From Deltaproteobacteria bacterium (lineage in GTDB: Bacteria > Myxococcota > Myxococcia > Myxococcales > 40CM-4-68-19): DNA of 56,380 nt. A model generated the notes under the pieces. It was not told the origin of the DNA. It made no database searches and saw nothing but the letters and a program-made list of their open reading frames with translations. The position numbers and the translations under genes were made by a program. Position 1 is the stretch's first letter. Every line of letters starts with the position of its first letter. Location: NCBI GenBank assembly GCA_005879315.1, contig VBLC01000054.1, positions 1 to 56,380 on the forward strand, read 5' to 3'. Positions 8,551 to 16,209 of the stretch are shown piece by piece.

Positions 8551-10062
8551 ATGCGCGCCAGCGATCGACTGCCTCCCTCTTACAACGCGGCCCGATGGTT
8601 CGTCGGCCGGCACGTCGCCGAGGGCCGCGGAAAGAACCTCGCGCTGGTCGGCGACGGCTTCTCGCTCACCTATGCCCAGCTCGACGAGGCGGTGCGCCGC
8701 TTCGCCGGAGCCCTGCAGAAAGCGGGAGTGCACCGCGGCGACCGCGTCGCGCTCATCCAGTTCGACACGCCGCAGCTGGCCATCGGCTTCTGGGGGAGCA
8801 TCGCGGCGGGCGCGGTCGCCGTGCCGATCAACACCTTGCTCAAGCCGGCCGATCACCAGCGCATCCTCGAGGACTGCGACGCGCGCCTGGTGGTGGCCGA
8901 CCCGGCCATCGTGCCCGACGCAAAGTCGCTGGCGCCGCGCGACGCCATCTGCTGGACGCCGGGGCAGGTGGACGCGGAGCCGATCGCCGAATATGCGCCG
9001 ACCCACCGCGACGCCTTCGCCTTCTTCCTCTATTCGAGCGGAACCACCGGCGAGCCCAAAGGCGTCGTGCATCTCCAGCACGACATGCAGGTCTGCTGCG
9101 AGACCTACGGCAAGTCGGTCCTGCAGACGCGCGAGAGCGACCGCGCCTTCAGCATCGCCAAGCTCTTCTTCGCTTACGGCCTGGGGAACGCGCAGTACTT
9201 TCCCTTTCATGTTGGCGCCTCCTCCGTGCTCTTCGCGGGGCGGCCGACTCCCGAGGCCGTCTTCGAGCAAGTCCGCAAGCACCGGCCGACGCTCTTCTTC
9301 GGCGTGCCCACCGCCTACGCCATGATGCTGGCGGCGATGGACGGCGGCGCCAAGGCCGACTTCTCCTCGGTGCGCACCTGTGCCAGCGCCGGCGAGTCGC
9401 TGCCCGCAGCGCTCTTCGAGAGATGGAAGGCGAAAACGGGCCTGACCATCCTCGACGGCATCGGCTCGACCGAGATCTGCCACATCTTCCTGAGCAACTT
9501 TCCCGGCAAGGTGCGCCCCGGATCGACGGGGATCCCGGTGCCCGGGTACGATCTGCGCTTGGTGGACGACACGGGCAGCGATGTCCCCCGCGGAGAGCTT
9601 GGCGATCTTCTCGTGCGCGGCGACTCCACCATGGCCCTCTACTGGAACAAGCACGAGGCCACCAAGGCAGCGCTCAAGGGCGACTGGATCCGCACCGGCG
9701 ACAAATACTCGCAGGACAAAGACGGCTACTTCTTCCACGGCGGCCGCAGCGACGACATGCTCAAGGTGAGCGGCCAGTGGGTCTCGCCGGTCGAGGTGGA
9801 GGCGGCGCTCATCTCGCATCCCTCCGTGCTCGAGTGCGCGGTGGTCGGCGAGGTCGATTCCGACGGGCTGACCAAGCCGCACGCCTTCGTCACGCTCAGG
9901 CCCTCGGCGAGCGCGCCGGGGCTGGAAGAGTCTCTCAAGGCCTTCGCCAAGGAGAAGCTGGCCGGCTTCAAGTGCCCGCGCTGGGTGAGCGTCATCGAGG
10001 AATTGCCCAAGACGGCGACCGGCAAGATCCAGCGCTTTCTCTTGCGCGCGCGGCCGCGCTGA
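8551..10062 (+). CDS. Benzoate-CoA ligase family protein
   Basis: This adenylate-forming acyl-CoA synthetase activates an aromatic carboxylate to its CoA thioester. It has 503 residues, the usual size for BclA/BadA-type ligases. The N-terminus LPPSYNAARWFVGRHVAEGRG is diagnostic of the benzoate-CoA ligase family. The ATP-binding loop is YSSGTTGEPKG, the motif with the hinge Asp is WIRTGDKYSQDKDGYFFHGGR followed by SDDMLKVSGQWVSP, and the catalytic lysine is in PKTATGKIQRF. The ATG at 8551 is preferred over upstream in-frame starts because homologous sequence begins there and it leaves room for promoters. It is divergent from the liv operon, consistent with CoA activation of the imported acid. 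Confidence 0.92.
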   Translation: MRASDRLPPSYNAARWFVGRHVAEGRGKNLALVGDGFSLTYAQLDEAVRRFAGALQKAGVHRGDRVALIQFDTPQLAIGFWGSIAAGAVAVPINTLLKPADHQRILEDCDARLVVADPAIVPDAKSLAPRDAICWTPGQVDAEPIAEYAPTHRDAFAFFLYSSGTTGEPKGVVHLQHDMQVCCETYGKSVLQTRESDRAFSIAKLFFAYGLGNAQYFPFHVGASSVLFAGRPTPEAVFEQVRKHRPTLFFGVPTAYAMMLAAMDGGAKADFSSVRTCASAGESLPAALFERWKAKTGLTILDGIGSTEICHIFLSNFPGKVRPGSTGIPVPGYDLRLVDDTGSDVPRGELGDLLVRGDSTMALYWNKHEATKAALKGDWIRTGDKYSQDKDGYFFHGGRSDDMLKVSGQWVSPVEVEAALISHPSVLECAVVGEVDSDGLTKPHAFVTLRPSASAPGLEESLKAFAKEKLAGFKCPRWVSVIEELPKTATGKIQRFLLRARPR

Positions 10063-10070
10063 CCGATCGC

Positions 10071-10133
10071 GCGGGCTAATCCTGGCCGCAAGGCGGGCTA
10101 GCTAATCCCGGCCGCCGCAGGCGGGGTAGCTGG
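10071..10133. repeat. Degenerate tandem repeat downstream of the CoA ligase gene
   Basis: Two and a half degenerate copies of a unit starting GCGGGCTA and ending GGCCGC(C)GCA(A)G occupy 10071-10092, 10093-10120 and 10121-10133. The second copy has a 6-base insertion containing CTAGCT. The block borders the inverted-repeat-framed small gene that follows. Confidence 0.6.
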
Positions 10134-10170
10134 AATGGCTATCAATCAAGCCTGGGCGGACGCTTGAAAG

Positions 10171-10684
10171 CGGGAAAGGGAAGGGGCAGCAGGCGCGCGC
10201 CAACGCCTGCGGCGTTGTCACTTGCGCCTGCATTTGGGAAGGAAAAAGCCTGCGCCTTCGGCGCGTCTGCTTCTCGGGATTCCTATCGTTGGAGCTCTGC
10301 CCTTTGAAAAGCTTCACGCCTACCAGGAGTCGCGCAGGTTGCTCGACGCTGTGCGGGAAGCCGCCATCTCGGAGGGCCGTTTGCGGGATCAAGCGCTGCG
10401 CGCTGCGACCAGCGTTTGCCTCAATATCTCCGAGGGTGCTGGGCGCTCTGGAGCAGCCGACAAGGCGCGGGTCTACGGTATCGCCCGCGGCGAGAACTGC
10501 GAGGTTGCGGCGGCCCTGGACATCGCGCTGGCGGGAGGACTCTGTCTTGCGGAACCCGCACGCCGCGGGCTCCTCCATGCGCGGGCAGTCCACGCTTTGT
10601 TGTCGGGTCTCATCCGCAGATTCCAAATCGCCGGATGAGCCCCGAGAGCGGCGCGCGCCTGCATCCTTCCCTTTCCCTTTCCCG
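10171..10684. mobile_element. Candidate small element: IVP-type gene framed by inverted repeats
   Basis: The left end (10171-10201) and right end (10650-10684) are inverted copies of each other. The reverse complement of the left starts GGCGCGCGCCTGC and ends TTCCCTTTCCCG, as does the right end, which carries about four extra bases of CCCTTT repeat in the middle. Inside the left end lies a perfect 7-bp hairpin with a TGC loop (10201-10217). The enclosed gene encodes a four-helix-bundle protein of the type first found in 23S rRNA intervening sequences. No transposase is present and no target-site duplication was recognised, so mobility is inferred only from structure. Confidence 0.4.
10222..10638 (+). 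CDS. Four-helix-bundle protein (IVP/S23-like)
   Basis: This small protein belongs to the family named after proteins encoded in 23S rRNA intervening sequences (TIGR02436-type), related to the Avd accessory protein of retroelements. The core motif begins PFEKLHAYQESRRLLD and continues with ATSVCLNISEGAGRSG and a final pair of helices. The biochemical role of the family is unknown. The start is uncertain: TTG codons at 10222 and 10234 are in frame, but family members usually begin near the LPFEKL residues around 10297, where no ATG/GTG/TTG occurs. The 138-residue length is therefore an upper limit. It lies inside a pair of inverted repeats and has no operon partner. Confidence 0.75.
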   Translation: MRLHLGRKKPAPSARLLLGIPIVGALPFEKLHAYQESRRLLDAVREAAISEGRLRDQALRAATSVCLNISEGAGRSGAADKARVYGIARGENCEVAAALDIALAGGLCLAEPARRGLLHARAVHALLSGLIRRFQIAG

Positions 10685-10743
10685 TCCCCCTCCCCGCCGG
10701 TCGTTAATGCGCTCTAGCCAGTTAGGAGTATGCTCTTGCGACC

Positions 10744-11220
10744 GTGGACGCAGAGCTGCGCGGCTTTCTCACCAGCACTTCCTTCTTCGGCGGCCTTCCT
10801 CCCGAAATGGTCGACAAGGTGATGGGCATGCTCAAGGAGCGGCCCATCCGCAAAGGCGAGACGCTCTTCGAAGAGGGCGACAGCGGCAAGTCGATGTACA
10901 TCGTCCGCAACGGCGCCCTCATCGTCGAGCGGAAGATGCACGATGGCTCGCTCTGCCGGCTGCAGATGATGCGGCCGGGGGACTTCTTCGGCGTGACCAC
11001 GCTGATCGAGATGGAGCCGCGGCCTTTCGGCTGCGTCGCCGAGCAGGACTCGCTCCTCTACGAGCTGACCAACCTCGATCTCTACAAGCTCTACAAGGAA
11101 GACCAGAAGGGCTACATCCTCGTCCTGCAGAACATCAACCGCGAGCTGTGCCGCAGGCTGCGCAAGGCGGCTCAGCGCATCGCCGCGCTCGAGGACCAGC
11201 CGCACCAGCTCAAGAAGTAG
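10744..11220 (+). CDS. Cyclic nucleotide-binding domain protein
   Basis: This is a 158-residue single-domain protein of the CAP_ED/cNMP-binding fold. Landmarks are KGETLFEEGDSGKSMYIVRNG, the phosphate-binding cassette region PGDFFGVTTLIEMEPRPFGCVAEQD, and a C-terminal helix. Unlike Crp/Fnr proteins it has no helix-turn-helix domain, so it is not itself a DNA-binding regulator. It more likely senses a nucleotide and acts through a partner. The start is GTG at 10744. A TAGGAG sequence lies about 15 bases upstream, further away than usual. It converges on the M28 peptidase gene with one base between the stop codons. Confidence 0.87.
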   Translation: MDAELRGFLTSTSFFGGLPPEMVDKVMGMLKERPIRKGETLFEEGDSGKSMYIVRNGALIVERKMHDGSLCRLQMMRPGDFFGVTTLIEMEPRPFGCVAEQDSLLYELTNLDLYKLYKEDQKGYILVLQNINRELCRRLRKAAQRIAALEDQPHQLKK

Positions 11221-11221
11221 A

Positions 11222-12541
11222 TCAGCGGCCGAGCTCGGCGGGAGGATGGGGCAAGGATTCATTGCCCGCCGCGTCCACCGTCGCGACTGCGAAGAAGAAG
11301 TTGTCGGGGACGAGCGAGGGCAGCACCACGTGGTCGACCTTGCCGAGCAGCGTGCGCTCTTGCCAGCGCACTTCGCCTGCCCCGCGGCGGTAGACGATCA
11401 CCGAAGCGAGGCGCGGATCGGCCGGCAGCGTCCAGCGCAATTTCGTGTCGGGGCTGACCGCGCCGGCGAGCACGATCTTCTGGGGCGGTGCCGGAGCGAA
11501 GGCGAGCGAGGCGATGGCCGCCGCCAGCGCCCTGCAAAGCCGCGCGGCATAGGGCGCGTCGAAGTGGGCCAGGTCGTCGCCGTATTCGAGGCCGTTCTCG
11601 ATGCGCGGAGTCTGGTGCTGGCGGCGGTAGTTCTCGCGCGACTCCATCAGGCGCACGGCGGGATATCCGAGACGCGCGAAAGAAATGTGGTCGGAGCCGC
11701 GGGCGATGCGGTCGCGCCGCAGCATCAGACGCAGGGTGAGGCCCTCGCTGTACCGCTCGCCCACCGACTGCAGATAGCGCGCCCACTCGCGCGCCGGGCT
11801 GTCGTTCTCGCCGCCGACCGCCTCGCGCAGCTTCTTCTGCGCCTCGCTTTCGACCGCGGGCACGCCTTCGGAAAAGATCCGTCCGCTGCTGGTGTCGCGG
11901 ATCCCGTCCTGTCCCTCGCCGTTGCCGGCGATGTCGACGCTCGTCATCGCCAGGATCTCCAACCCCTCGGACTTGAGCCGCTCGGCCAGATGCTGCGAAC
12001 CGACCAGCCCCTGCTCCTCGCCCGCCACCGCCACGAAGTAGAGCGAGACAGCGGGCTGCTCGGCGGCGAAGGCGCGCGCCATCTCCAGCGCCATCGAGAC
12101 GCCGCTCGCGTCGTCGTCGGCGCCGGGCGCGTCGCTCTTGGCGTCCATCGGGTCGGTGGGGATCGAGTCGTAGTGGCCGGTCATGACGATGGCCTGCCGG
12201 CTGCGCGCGGCGTCCGTGCCGGGGATGACGACGCCCAGGTTGACGATCTCGACCGGCGCCGGGATGCGCGGCCCGGTCGGGGCCAGGAAGCGATCCTCGA
12301 AGGGCCGCGAGCGCTGCCCGATTCTGCCGAACTCAGTCGCCAGCCACTTGCGCGCGGCGCCGATGCCGCGCGGCCCGGAAGTTTCCGAGAGAGTGTGGCG
12401 GGTGCCGAAGGAGACCAGCTTCGCCACCGTCGCCTGCAGAGGGGCGGGCTCGATCCGCTGGACGATGGCCTCGACGCGCGGATCGCGACGCTCCTGCGCG
12501 GCGGCTCCGAACGCGAAAAAGAGAATCCAGATTTTTTTCAT
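11222..12541 (-). CDS. Secreted M28-family metallopeptidase (aminopeptidase)
   Basis: This is a 439-residue zinc exopeptidase. A short signal peptide (MKKIWILFFAFGAAAQ) directs export. The di-zinc site can be traced through VMTGHYDS (His), GADDDASG (bridging Asp), AGEEQG (catalytic and ligand Glu), SVDIAGNGEG (Asp region) and GSDHISF (His). The catalytic domain covers about residues 60-340. The last 90 residues look like a fibronectin-III-type beta domain (LRWTLPADPRLASVIVYRR), common in secreted peptidases. It probably degrades extracellular or periplasmic peptides, fitting a predatory or scavenging lifestyle. Confidence 0.92.
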   Translation of the reverse strand: MKKIWILFFAFGAAAQERRDPRVEAIVQRIEPAPLQATVAKLVSFGTRHTLSETSGPRGIGAARKWLATEFGRIGQRSRPFEDRFLAPTGPRIPAPVEIVNLGVVIPGTDAARSRQAIVMTGHYDSIPTDPMDAKSDAPGADDDASGVSMALEMARAFAAEQPAVSLYFVAVAGEEQGLVGSQHLAERLKSEGLEILAMTSVDIAGNGEGQDGIRDTSSGRIFSEGVPAVESEAQKKLREAVGGENDSPAREWARYLQSVGERYSEGLTLRLMLRRDRIARGSDHISFARLGYPAVRLMESRENYRRQHQTPRIENGLEYGDDLAHFDAPYAARLCRALAAAIASLAFAPAPPQKIVLAGAVSPDTKLRWTLPADPRLASVIVYRRGAGEVRWQERTLLGKVDHVVLPSLVPDNFFFAVATVDAAGNESLPHPPAELGR

Positions 12542-12594
12542 GCGGCCCCTTTTAGCGCCAATGCCTATCAGTCAGTTAGGTGCCCATTGCCCCC

Positions 12595-12708
12595 GCCGTG
12601 CTCGTGCTCCTGCTCGTATTGGTGCTCGGGGCTTGTTCTCGTTCGGGTACCCGGGGCTTGTTCGCGGGCGATGGCATTCCTCGTTACCCGAATCAGAACG
12701 AGCACGGC
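12595..12708. repeat. Imperfect palindromic element with nested direct repeats
   Basis: The ends are an 11-base perfect inverted repeat: GCCGTGCTCGT at 12595-12605 and ACGAGCACGGC at 12698-12708. The interior contains two direct copies of CGGGGCTTGTTC (12627-12638 and 12652-12663), a CGGGTACCCG palindrome between them, and a CTCGT/GCTC-rich left arm. It fills the gap between the M28 peptidase start and the next plus-strand gene, so it may form a hairpin in the leader of either transcript. It resembles a MITE-like or REP-like insertion. Confidence 0.55.
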
Positions 12709-12748
12709 TAAATTGACCAGCATTGCTTTTGGCGCAGGATGAGATTCG

Positions 12749-13831
12749 ATGCGGGTGCGCGCCTTCGACTGGCTGCGGGGCCTGGCGGTGCTGGTGATGA
12801 TCCAGACGCACTCGCTCGTGCTCCTGCGGCCCGAGCTGCGCAAAGACCGGCTCTTCGATGCGCTGCAATGGATCGACGGGCTGGTCGCGCCCGCCTTCAT
12901 CCTCGCCGCCGGGTTCTCGCTCGCGCTGGTGCAGGTGCGCGCCGCGAGCGGTCAGGGCTCGAGGTCGGCGAGGCTGCGCCGGACGCTGCGGCGGCTCTTC
13001 GAGGTGCTCTTCGTCGCGACGCTGGTGAACTGGATGTGGTTCCCCATCTTCCGCGAGCCCCGCTGGATCCTGCGCGTCGACATCCTCCATTGCATCGGGC
13101 TTGCGCTCCTCATCGCGCTGCCGGCGCTCTTTCTCCTTGCGCCACGGCCGCGCCTCTTGCGCTGGGTCGCCCTCGCCCTGGCAGCCCTGGTCTTCGGCCT
13201 CTCGCCTTACGGCGAACAGCTGCATGGCCCGTGGGCGATGCTGGCCAACGGCAGCACCGGCGCCGTCTTTCCCCTCTTGCCCTGGGCGGGCTACGTCTAT
13301 CTCGGCGCTGCCATCGGGGCCTGCGCGGGCGACGCGCGCGCAACTGCGCGCTGGCTCTTTGGCCTCGCGATCGCGGGAATCGTCCTCTGGGTTCTCACGC
13401 CGCAGGTCGCGGCCCTCTATCCACCGCACAATTTCTGGGTGACCGATCCCGCCAACCACGCCCGCCGCTGGACGCAGGTGTGCCTGATCGCCCTGGCGCT
13501 GCTCGGGGCAGAAAAGCTCTGGCAGGGGTCGTGGCAGGCCTCACTGCCGGTGCGCTTCGTCGAGGTCTTCGGCAGCTCGTCTTTGGCCGCCTACTTCTTC
13601 CACCAGATGCTCCTCTACTTCCGCATCTTCGGCTTCTCCTTCGAGCACCTCTGGGGCAGCTCCTGTTCGTGGGGCCGCTATGCGCTCCTGCTCGCGCTCC
13701 TCATCGCGATGACCTTCGCGCTCACGGTGCTGGTCGATCGGATCTATCGCCTCTTCGATCGCGGCAGCCAGGCGAGGCCCGCATCGGTGTCGGCGAGCGG
13801 CTTGTATTCAAGTCCGACGCAGCCCTCGTAG
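12749..13831 (+). CDS. Heparan-alpha-glucosaminide N-acetyltransferase-like membrane protein (DUF1624)
   Basis: This integral membrane protein has 360 residues and about 9-10 hydrophobic helices. It opens with RVRAFDWLRGLAVLVMIQTH, the characteristic start of the DUF1624/HGSNAT and related acyltransferase families, with conserved His21. Other landmarks are RILRVDILHCIGLALL-like (residues about 106-122) and FFHQMLLYFR near the C-terminus. It probably transfers acetyl or another acyl group across the membrane to a sugar; the acceptor is unknown. Its 3' end overlaps the convergent hydroxypyruvate isomerase gene by 88 bases, longer than usual, so the last 29 residues are encoded opposite that gene. 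Confidence 0.82.
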   Translation: MRVRAFDWLRGLAVLVMIQTHSLVLLRPELRKDRLFDALQWIDGLVAPAFILAAGFSLALVQVRAASGQGSRSARLRRTLRRLFEVLFVATLVNWMWFPIFREPRWILRVDILHCIGLALLIALPALFLLAPRPRLLRWVALALAALVFGLSPYGEQLHGPWAMLANGSTGAVFPLLPWAGYVYLGAAIGACAGDARATARWLFGLAIAGIVLWVLTPQVAALYPPHNFWVTDPANHARRWTQVCLIALALLGAEKLWQGSWQASLPVRFVEVFGSSSLAAYFFHQMLLYFRIFGFSFEHLWGSSCSWGRYALLLALLIAMTFALTVLVDRIYRLFDRGSQARPASVSASGLYSSPTQPS

Positions 13832-14523
13832 TCGAGCGCGTCTAGCTCGTCGAGAAACTGCGCGATCGGCTCCAGGCCCGTCCCGGGCTCGTGCCGCCCC
13901 GGCACGTCCGCCACCTGGACGTGAGCGATGATTTCGGCGTGCTCCAGCAGCGCCTGCCGGGCGTCCTTGCCCATCATGCCGGCGTGATACTGGTCGAGCT
14001 GCAGCCCCACGAAATCGGACTCGGCGGCGCGCACCAGCGAGGCGGCGATGTCCGGCGTGGAAGCGAAGTAGCCGGGCATGTCGAAGGTGTTGATCGCCTC
14101 GACGAGAATCTGGATCCCGGCGCGCTCGGCCAGAGGCGCCGCTGCGCGCAAGTTGGCGACGGCGGTCCGCTCGGCCAGCTCGCGCGGCGCGCCTCCTGGA
14201 ATGCCCGCGAGCGCATTGATCCGCCAGGTCCCCAATCGCTGCGCGAAGGAGATGGCTTCGCGCACGCTGGCGAGGAATTCCTCCTCGCGCCCCGGCAGCG
14301 AGAGCAATCCGCGCTCGCCTTTCGCCCAGTCGCCCGGCCGCGGGTCGAAGAGCACCAGCTCGAGCCGCAGATCGCGCAGCGCCTTCTCCACCTCCGCCGG
14401 ATCGAGCGGATGAACGAAGAGGATCTCCACCCGCGAGAACCCCGCCTCTGCCGCGGCGCGAAAGCGATCCATCTGCGGCAGCTCCGGCCAGAGCAGCGTG
14501 AGGTTCGCGGCGAAGCGCGGCAT
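13744..14523 (-). CDS. hyi: Hydroxypyruvate isomerase
   Basis: This enzyme interconverts hydroxypyruvate and tartronate semialdehyde in glyoxylate degradation. It is a TIM-barrel sugar-isomerase-fold protein of 259 residues, almost exactly the family length. Landmarks are FAANLTLLWPELP at the N-terminus, LVEAINTFDMPGYF with metal-ligand Glu, LQLDQYHAG, HVQVADVPGRHEPGTG and the final Glu ligand in CVGLEYKP. The ATG at 14523 overlaps the stop of the reductase gene upstream by one base (TGATG), so the two are one transcription unit. The longer frame upstream is a shadow of that reductase. Confidence 0.93.
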   Translation of the reverse strand: MPRFAANLTLLWPELPQMDRFRAAAEAGFSRVEILFVHPLDPAEVEKALRDLRLELVLFDPRPGDWAKGERGLLSLPGREEEFLASVREAISFAQRLGTWRINALAGIPGGAPRELAERTAVANLRAAAPLAERAGIQILVEAINTFDMPGYFASTPDIAASLVRAAESDFVGLQLDQYHAGMMGKDARQALLEHAEIIAHVQVADVPGRHEPGTGLEPIAQFLDELDALDYEGCVGLEYKPLADTDAGLAWLPRSKRR

Positions 14524-15401
14524 CAGGCCACCTTCACTCCGGCTGCTTCTTCCCAGAGCTGGACGAGCGCGCTCATGTCCTTGTCGGAAAGGCCGCGCGC
14601 CTTCGCCTCGAGAAAGCGCTGCTCCGCGAGCGCGCCGAGAAAGAGGGGCACGCCGGCGCCTTTGGCCTGGTCGTGGATGAGCCCCAGGTCCTTGAGGATC
14701 AGGCTCAGCGGGGTCGCGGGCGAGAAGTCGCGCGAGATGAAGCGCGGCATGTTGCGGGTCATCATCGTCGAGCCGCCGTAGGAGCTGCCGATCACCTCCA
14801 GGAGCGTCTGCGCGTCGGCCCCCAGCTTCCTGCCGAAGACGGCCGCCTCGGCGATGGCGGCGGTGTGGACGCCGACCAGGAGCTGATTGACCAGCTTCAC
14901 CACCTGTCCCGCGCCGGGGCCGCCGCAGAGGCGGATGTTCTTGCCGAAGGCACGGAAAACGGGAAGCGCGCGGTCGAAGCTCTTCTGCTCTCCGCCGACC
15001 ATGACGGTGAGCGTGCCGCCTTGCGCGCCGGCCGGTCCGCCCGACACGGGCGCATCCAGAAAGGAAGCGCCGCTGCCGCCCATGAGCTCGTGCAGGCCGC
15101 GGCTCTGCTCGACGCTGACCGTGGAGTGGTCGGCGAAGAGCGAGCCTTTGCCCGCGCCCTTGGCGAGCTCGCGGTAGACCTCGGCCACCGAGTCGGGCGT
15201 GGGGAGAGCGGTGAGCACGACCTCGCTGCGCTCGGCCACCTCGCGCGCCGAGCCCGCCGGACGCGCCCCCTTGGCGGCGAGCGCGTCGATGGCGCCGCGC
15301 GAGCGGTTGTAGACATGCACGGTGAACCCGGCGGAGAGGAGCCGCTCGGTCATGGGGCGACCCATCTTGCCCAGCCCGACGAATCCGATCTGTTCGCTCA
15401 T
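14523..15401 (-). CDS. Tartronate semialdehyde reductase (2-hydroxy-3-oxopropionate reductase)
   Basis: This beta-hydroxyacid dehydrogenase-family enzyme has 292 residues. The NAD(P)-binding N-terminus is IGFVGLGKMGRPMTERL, the substrate-binding motif is DAPVSGGPAGAQGGTLT, and the catalytic lysine is in GAGQVVKLVNQLL. Pairing with hydroxypyruvate isomerase points to tartronate semialdehyde as substrate, giving glycerate. Glyoxylate carboligase, the usual third member, is not in the window. Related 3-hydroxyisobutyrate dehydrogenases cannot be excluded from sequence alone, but the context argues against them. Confidence 0.9.
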   Translation of the reverse strand: MSEQIGFVGLGKMGRPMTERLLSAGFTVHVYNRSRGAIDALAAKGARPAGSAREVAERSEVVLTALPTPDSVAEVYRELAKGAGKGSLFADHSTVSVEQSRGLHELMGGSGASFLDAPVSGGPAGAQGGTLTVMVGGEQKSFDRALPVFRAFGKNIRLCGGPGAGQVVKLVNQLLVGVHTAAIAEAAVFGRKLGADAQTLLEVIGSSYGGSTMMTRNMPRFISRDFSPATPLSLILKDLGLIHDQAKGAGVPLFLGALAEQRFLEAKARGLSDKDMSALVQLWEEAAGVKVA

Positions 15402-15417
15402 GCGCGACCGATACCAC

Positions 15418-16032
15418 TCAGGCGGCCGGCGGAGCGAGCGAAGCGAGGTATCTGTCGAGCCGCAGGCGGAAAGTGCGCTCGGAGTCGACGAACTGCATCC
15501 CGGCGCCCTCGCCGATGCCGTGGATGACCAGCGCCTTGGCGGGGACCGGCCCGTTGTCCCCGAGGTCGAGATGCACGTCGAAGGCTTCGCCGGCGGAGCC
15601 GGGAAGGCGCTCGACGAAGATTCCCACTGCGCTGATGTTGCGCGCGCGGAAGGCGTTCGGGCCGGTCATCACCCTGAGCTTGCTCGGCAGGCGCGGAAAG
15701 GCGCGGTGGTTCTGCGACGCCGACTTGAGCGCCGAGGCGATTCGCCGCTGCGCCACCGAGGGGAGATCGACGAAGCGGGCGCGGAACCCCGGATGGCGCG
15801 CGTCGGGCTCCTTGCGGGTGGACTCGGTCACTTCGCCCACCACCACTTCCGGCCGGCTGTCGTCGGGAAGCTGCATCGCCATCGAGGCCCGCTGGCCCAC
15901 CCGTGGGGGCATCAGGCAGTGCACCCAGATCTCCTCGAGCGAGAGCTTGCCCGAGGTGGTCTGCACCACCCTCTTCTCCGCCGCGACCAGCACGGGAATG
16001 ACGATGATCTGCTCCGACGTCGCCCCTGCCAC
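15418..16032 (-). CDS. PilZ-domain protein, probable cyclic-di-GMP receptor
   Basis: The C-terminal domain carries the PilZ signature: RAFPR (the RxxxR motif) followed by NISAVG (the D/NxSxxG motif), which bind cyclic di-GMP. The N-terminal half (IPVLVAAEKRVVQTTSG onwards) looks like a second, degenerate PilZ-like beta-barrel. The start is uncertain: the frame is open up to 16215, but that would run into the divergent receptor gene. I chose the GTG at 16032, which has GGGGGAA just upstream, giving 204 residues. PilZ proteins relay c-di-GMP levels to motility, polysaccharide and adhesion machinery. It lies 16 bases downstream of the tartronate semialdehyde reductase start, but on the same strand and further upstream in transcription. 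Confidence 0.82.
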   Translation of the reverse strand: MAGATSEQIIVIPVLVAAEKRVVQTTSGKLSLEEIWVHCLMPPRVGQRASMAMQLPDDSRPEVVVGEVTESTRKEPDARHPGFRARFVDLPSVAQRRIASALKSASQNHRAFPRLPSKLRVMTGPNAFRARNISAVGIFVERLPGSAGEAFDVHLDLGDNGPVPAKALVIHGIGEGAGMQFVDSERTFRLRLDRYLASLAPPAA

Positions 16033-16209
16033 TGATTCCCCCGGCCGCTGCTTCCGCCTCGATCGATGGCGCGCCTCACTATCACATCGGTGTTGCAAAG
16101 CAGCGCCGCTCTTTTTCTCGCTCTTGACGACGCAGGAAGTTTCGCGGTTGACTGCGCCGCGTCTCGGGGCAGTACCAAGGATTTTGCATTGACGCCTGGA
16201 GGGGCTGCC

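Noticed and set aside
6394-9882. Very long minus-strand frame (about 1160 codons)
   Set aside because: It is livH at its 3' end joined to non-coding antisense of the binding protein and CoA ligase genes; only the last 292 residues are protein-like.
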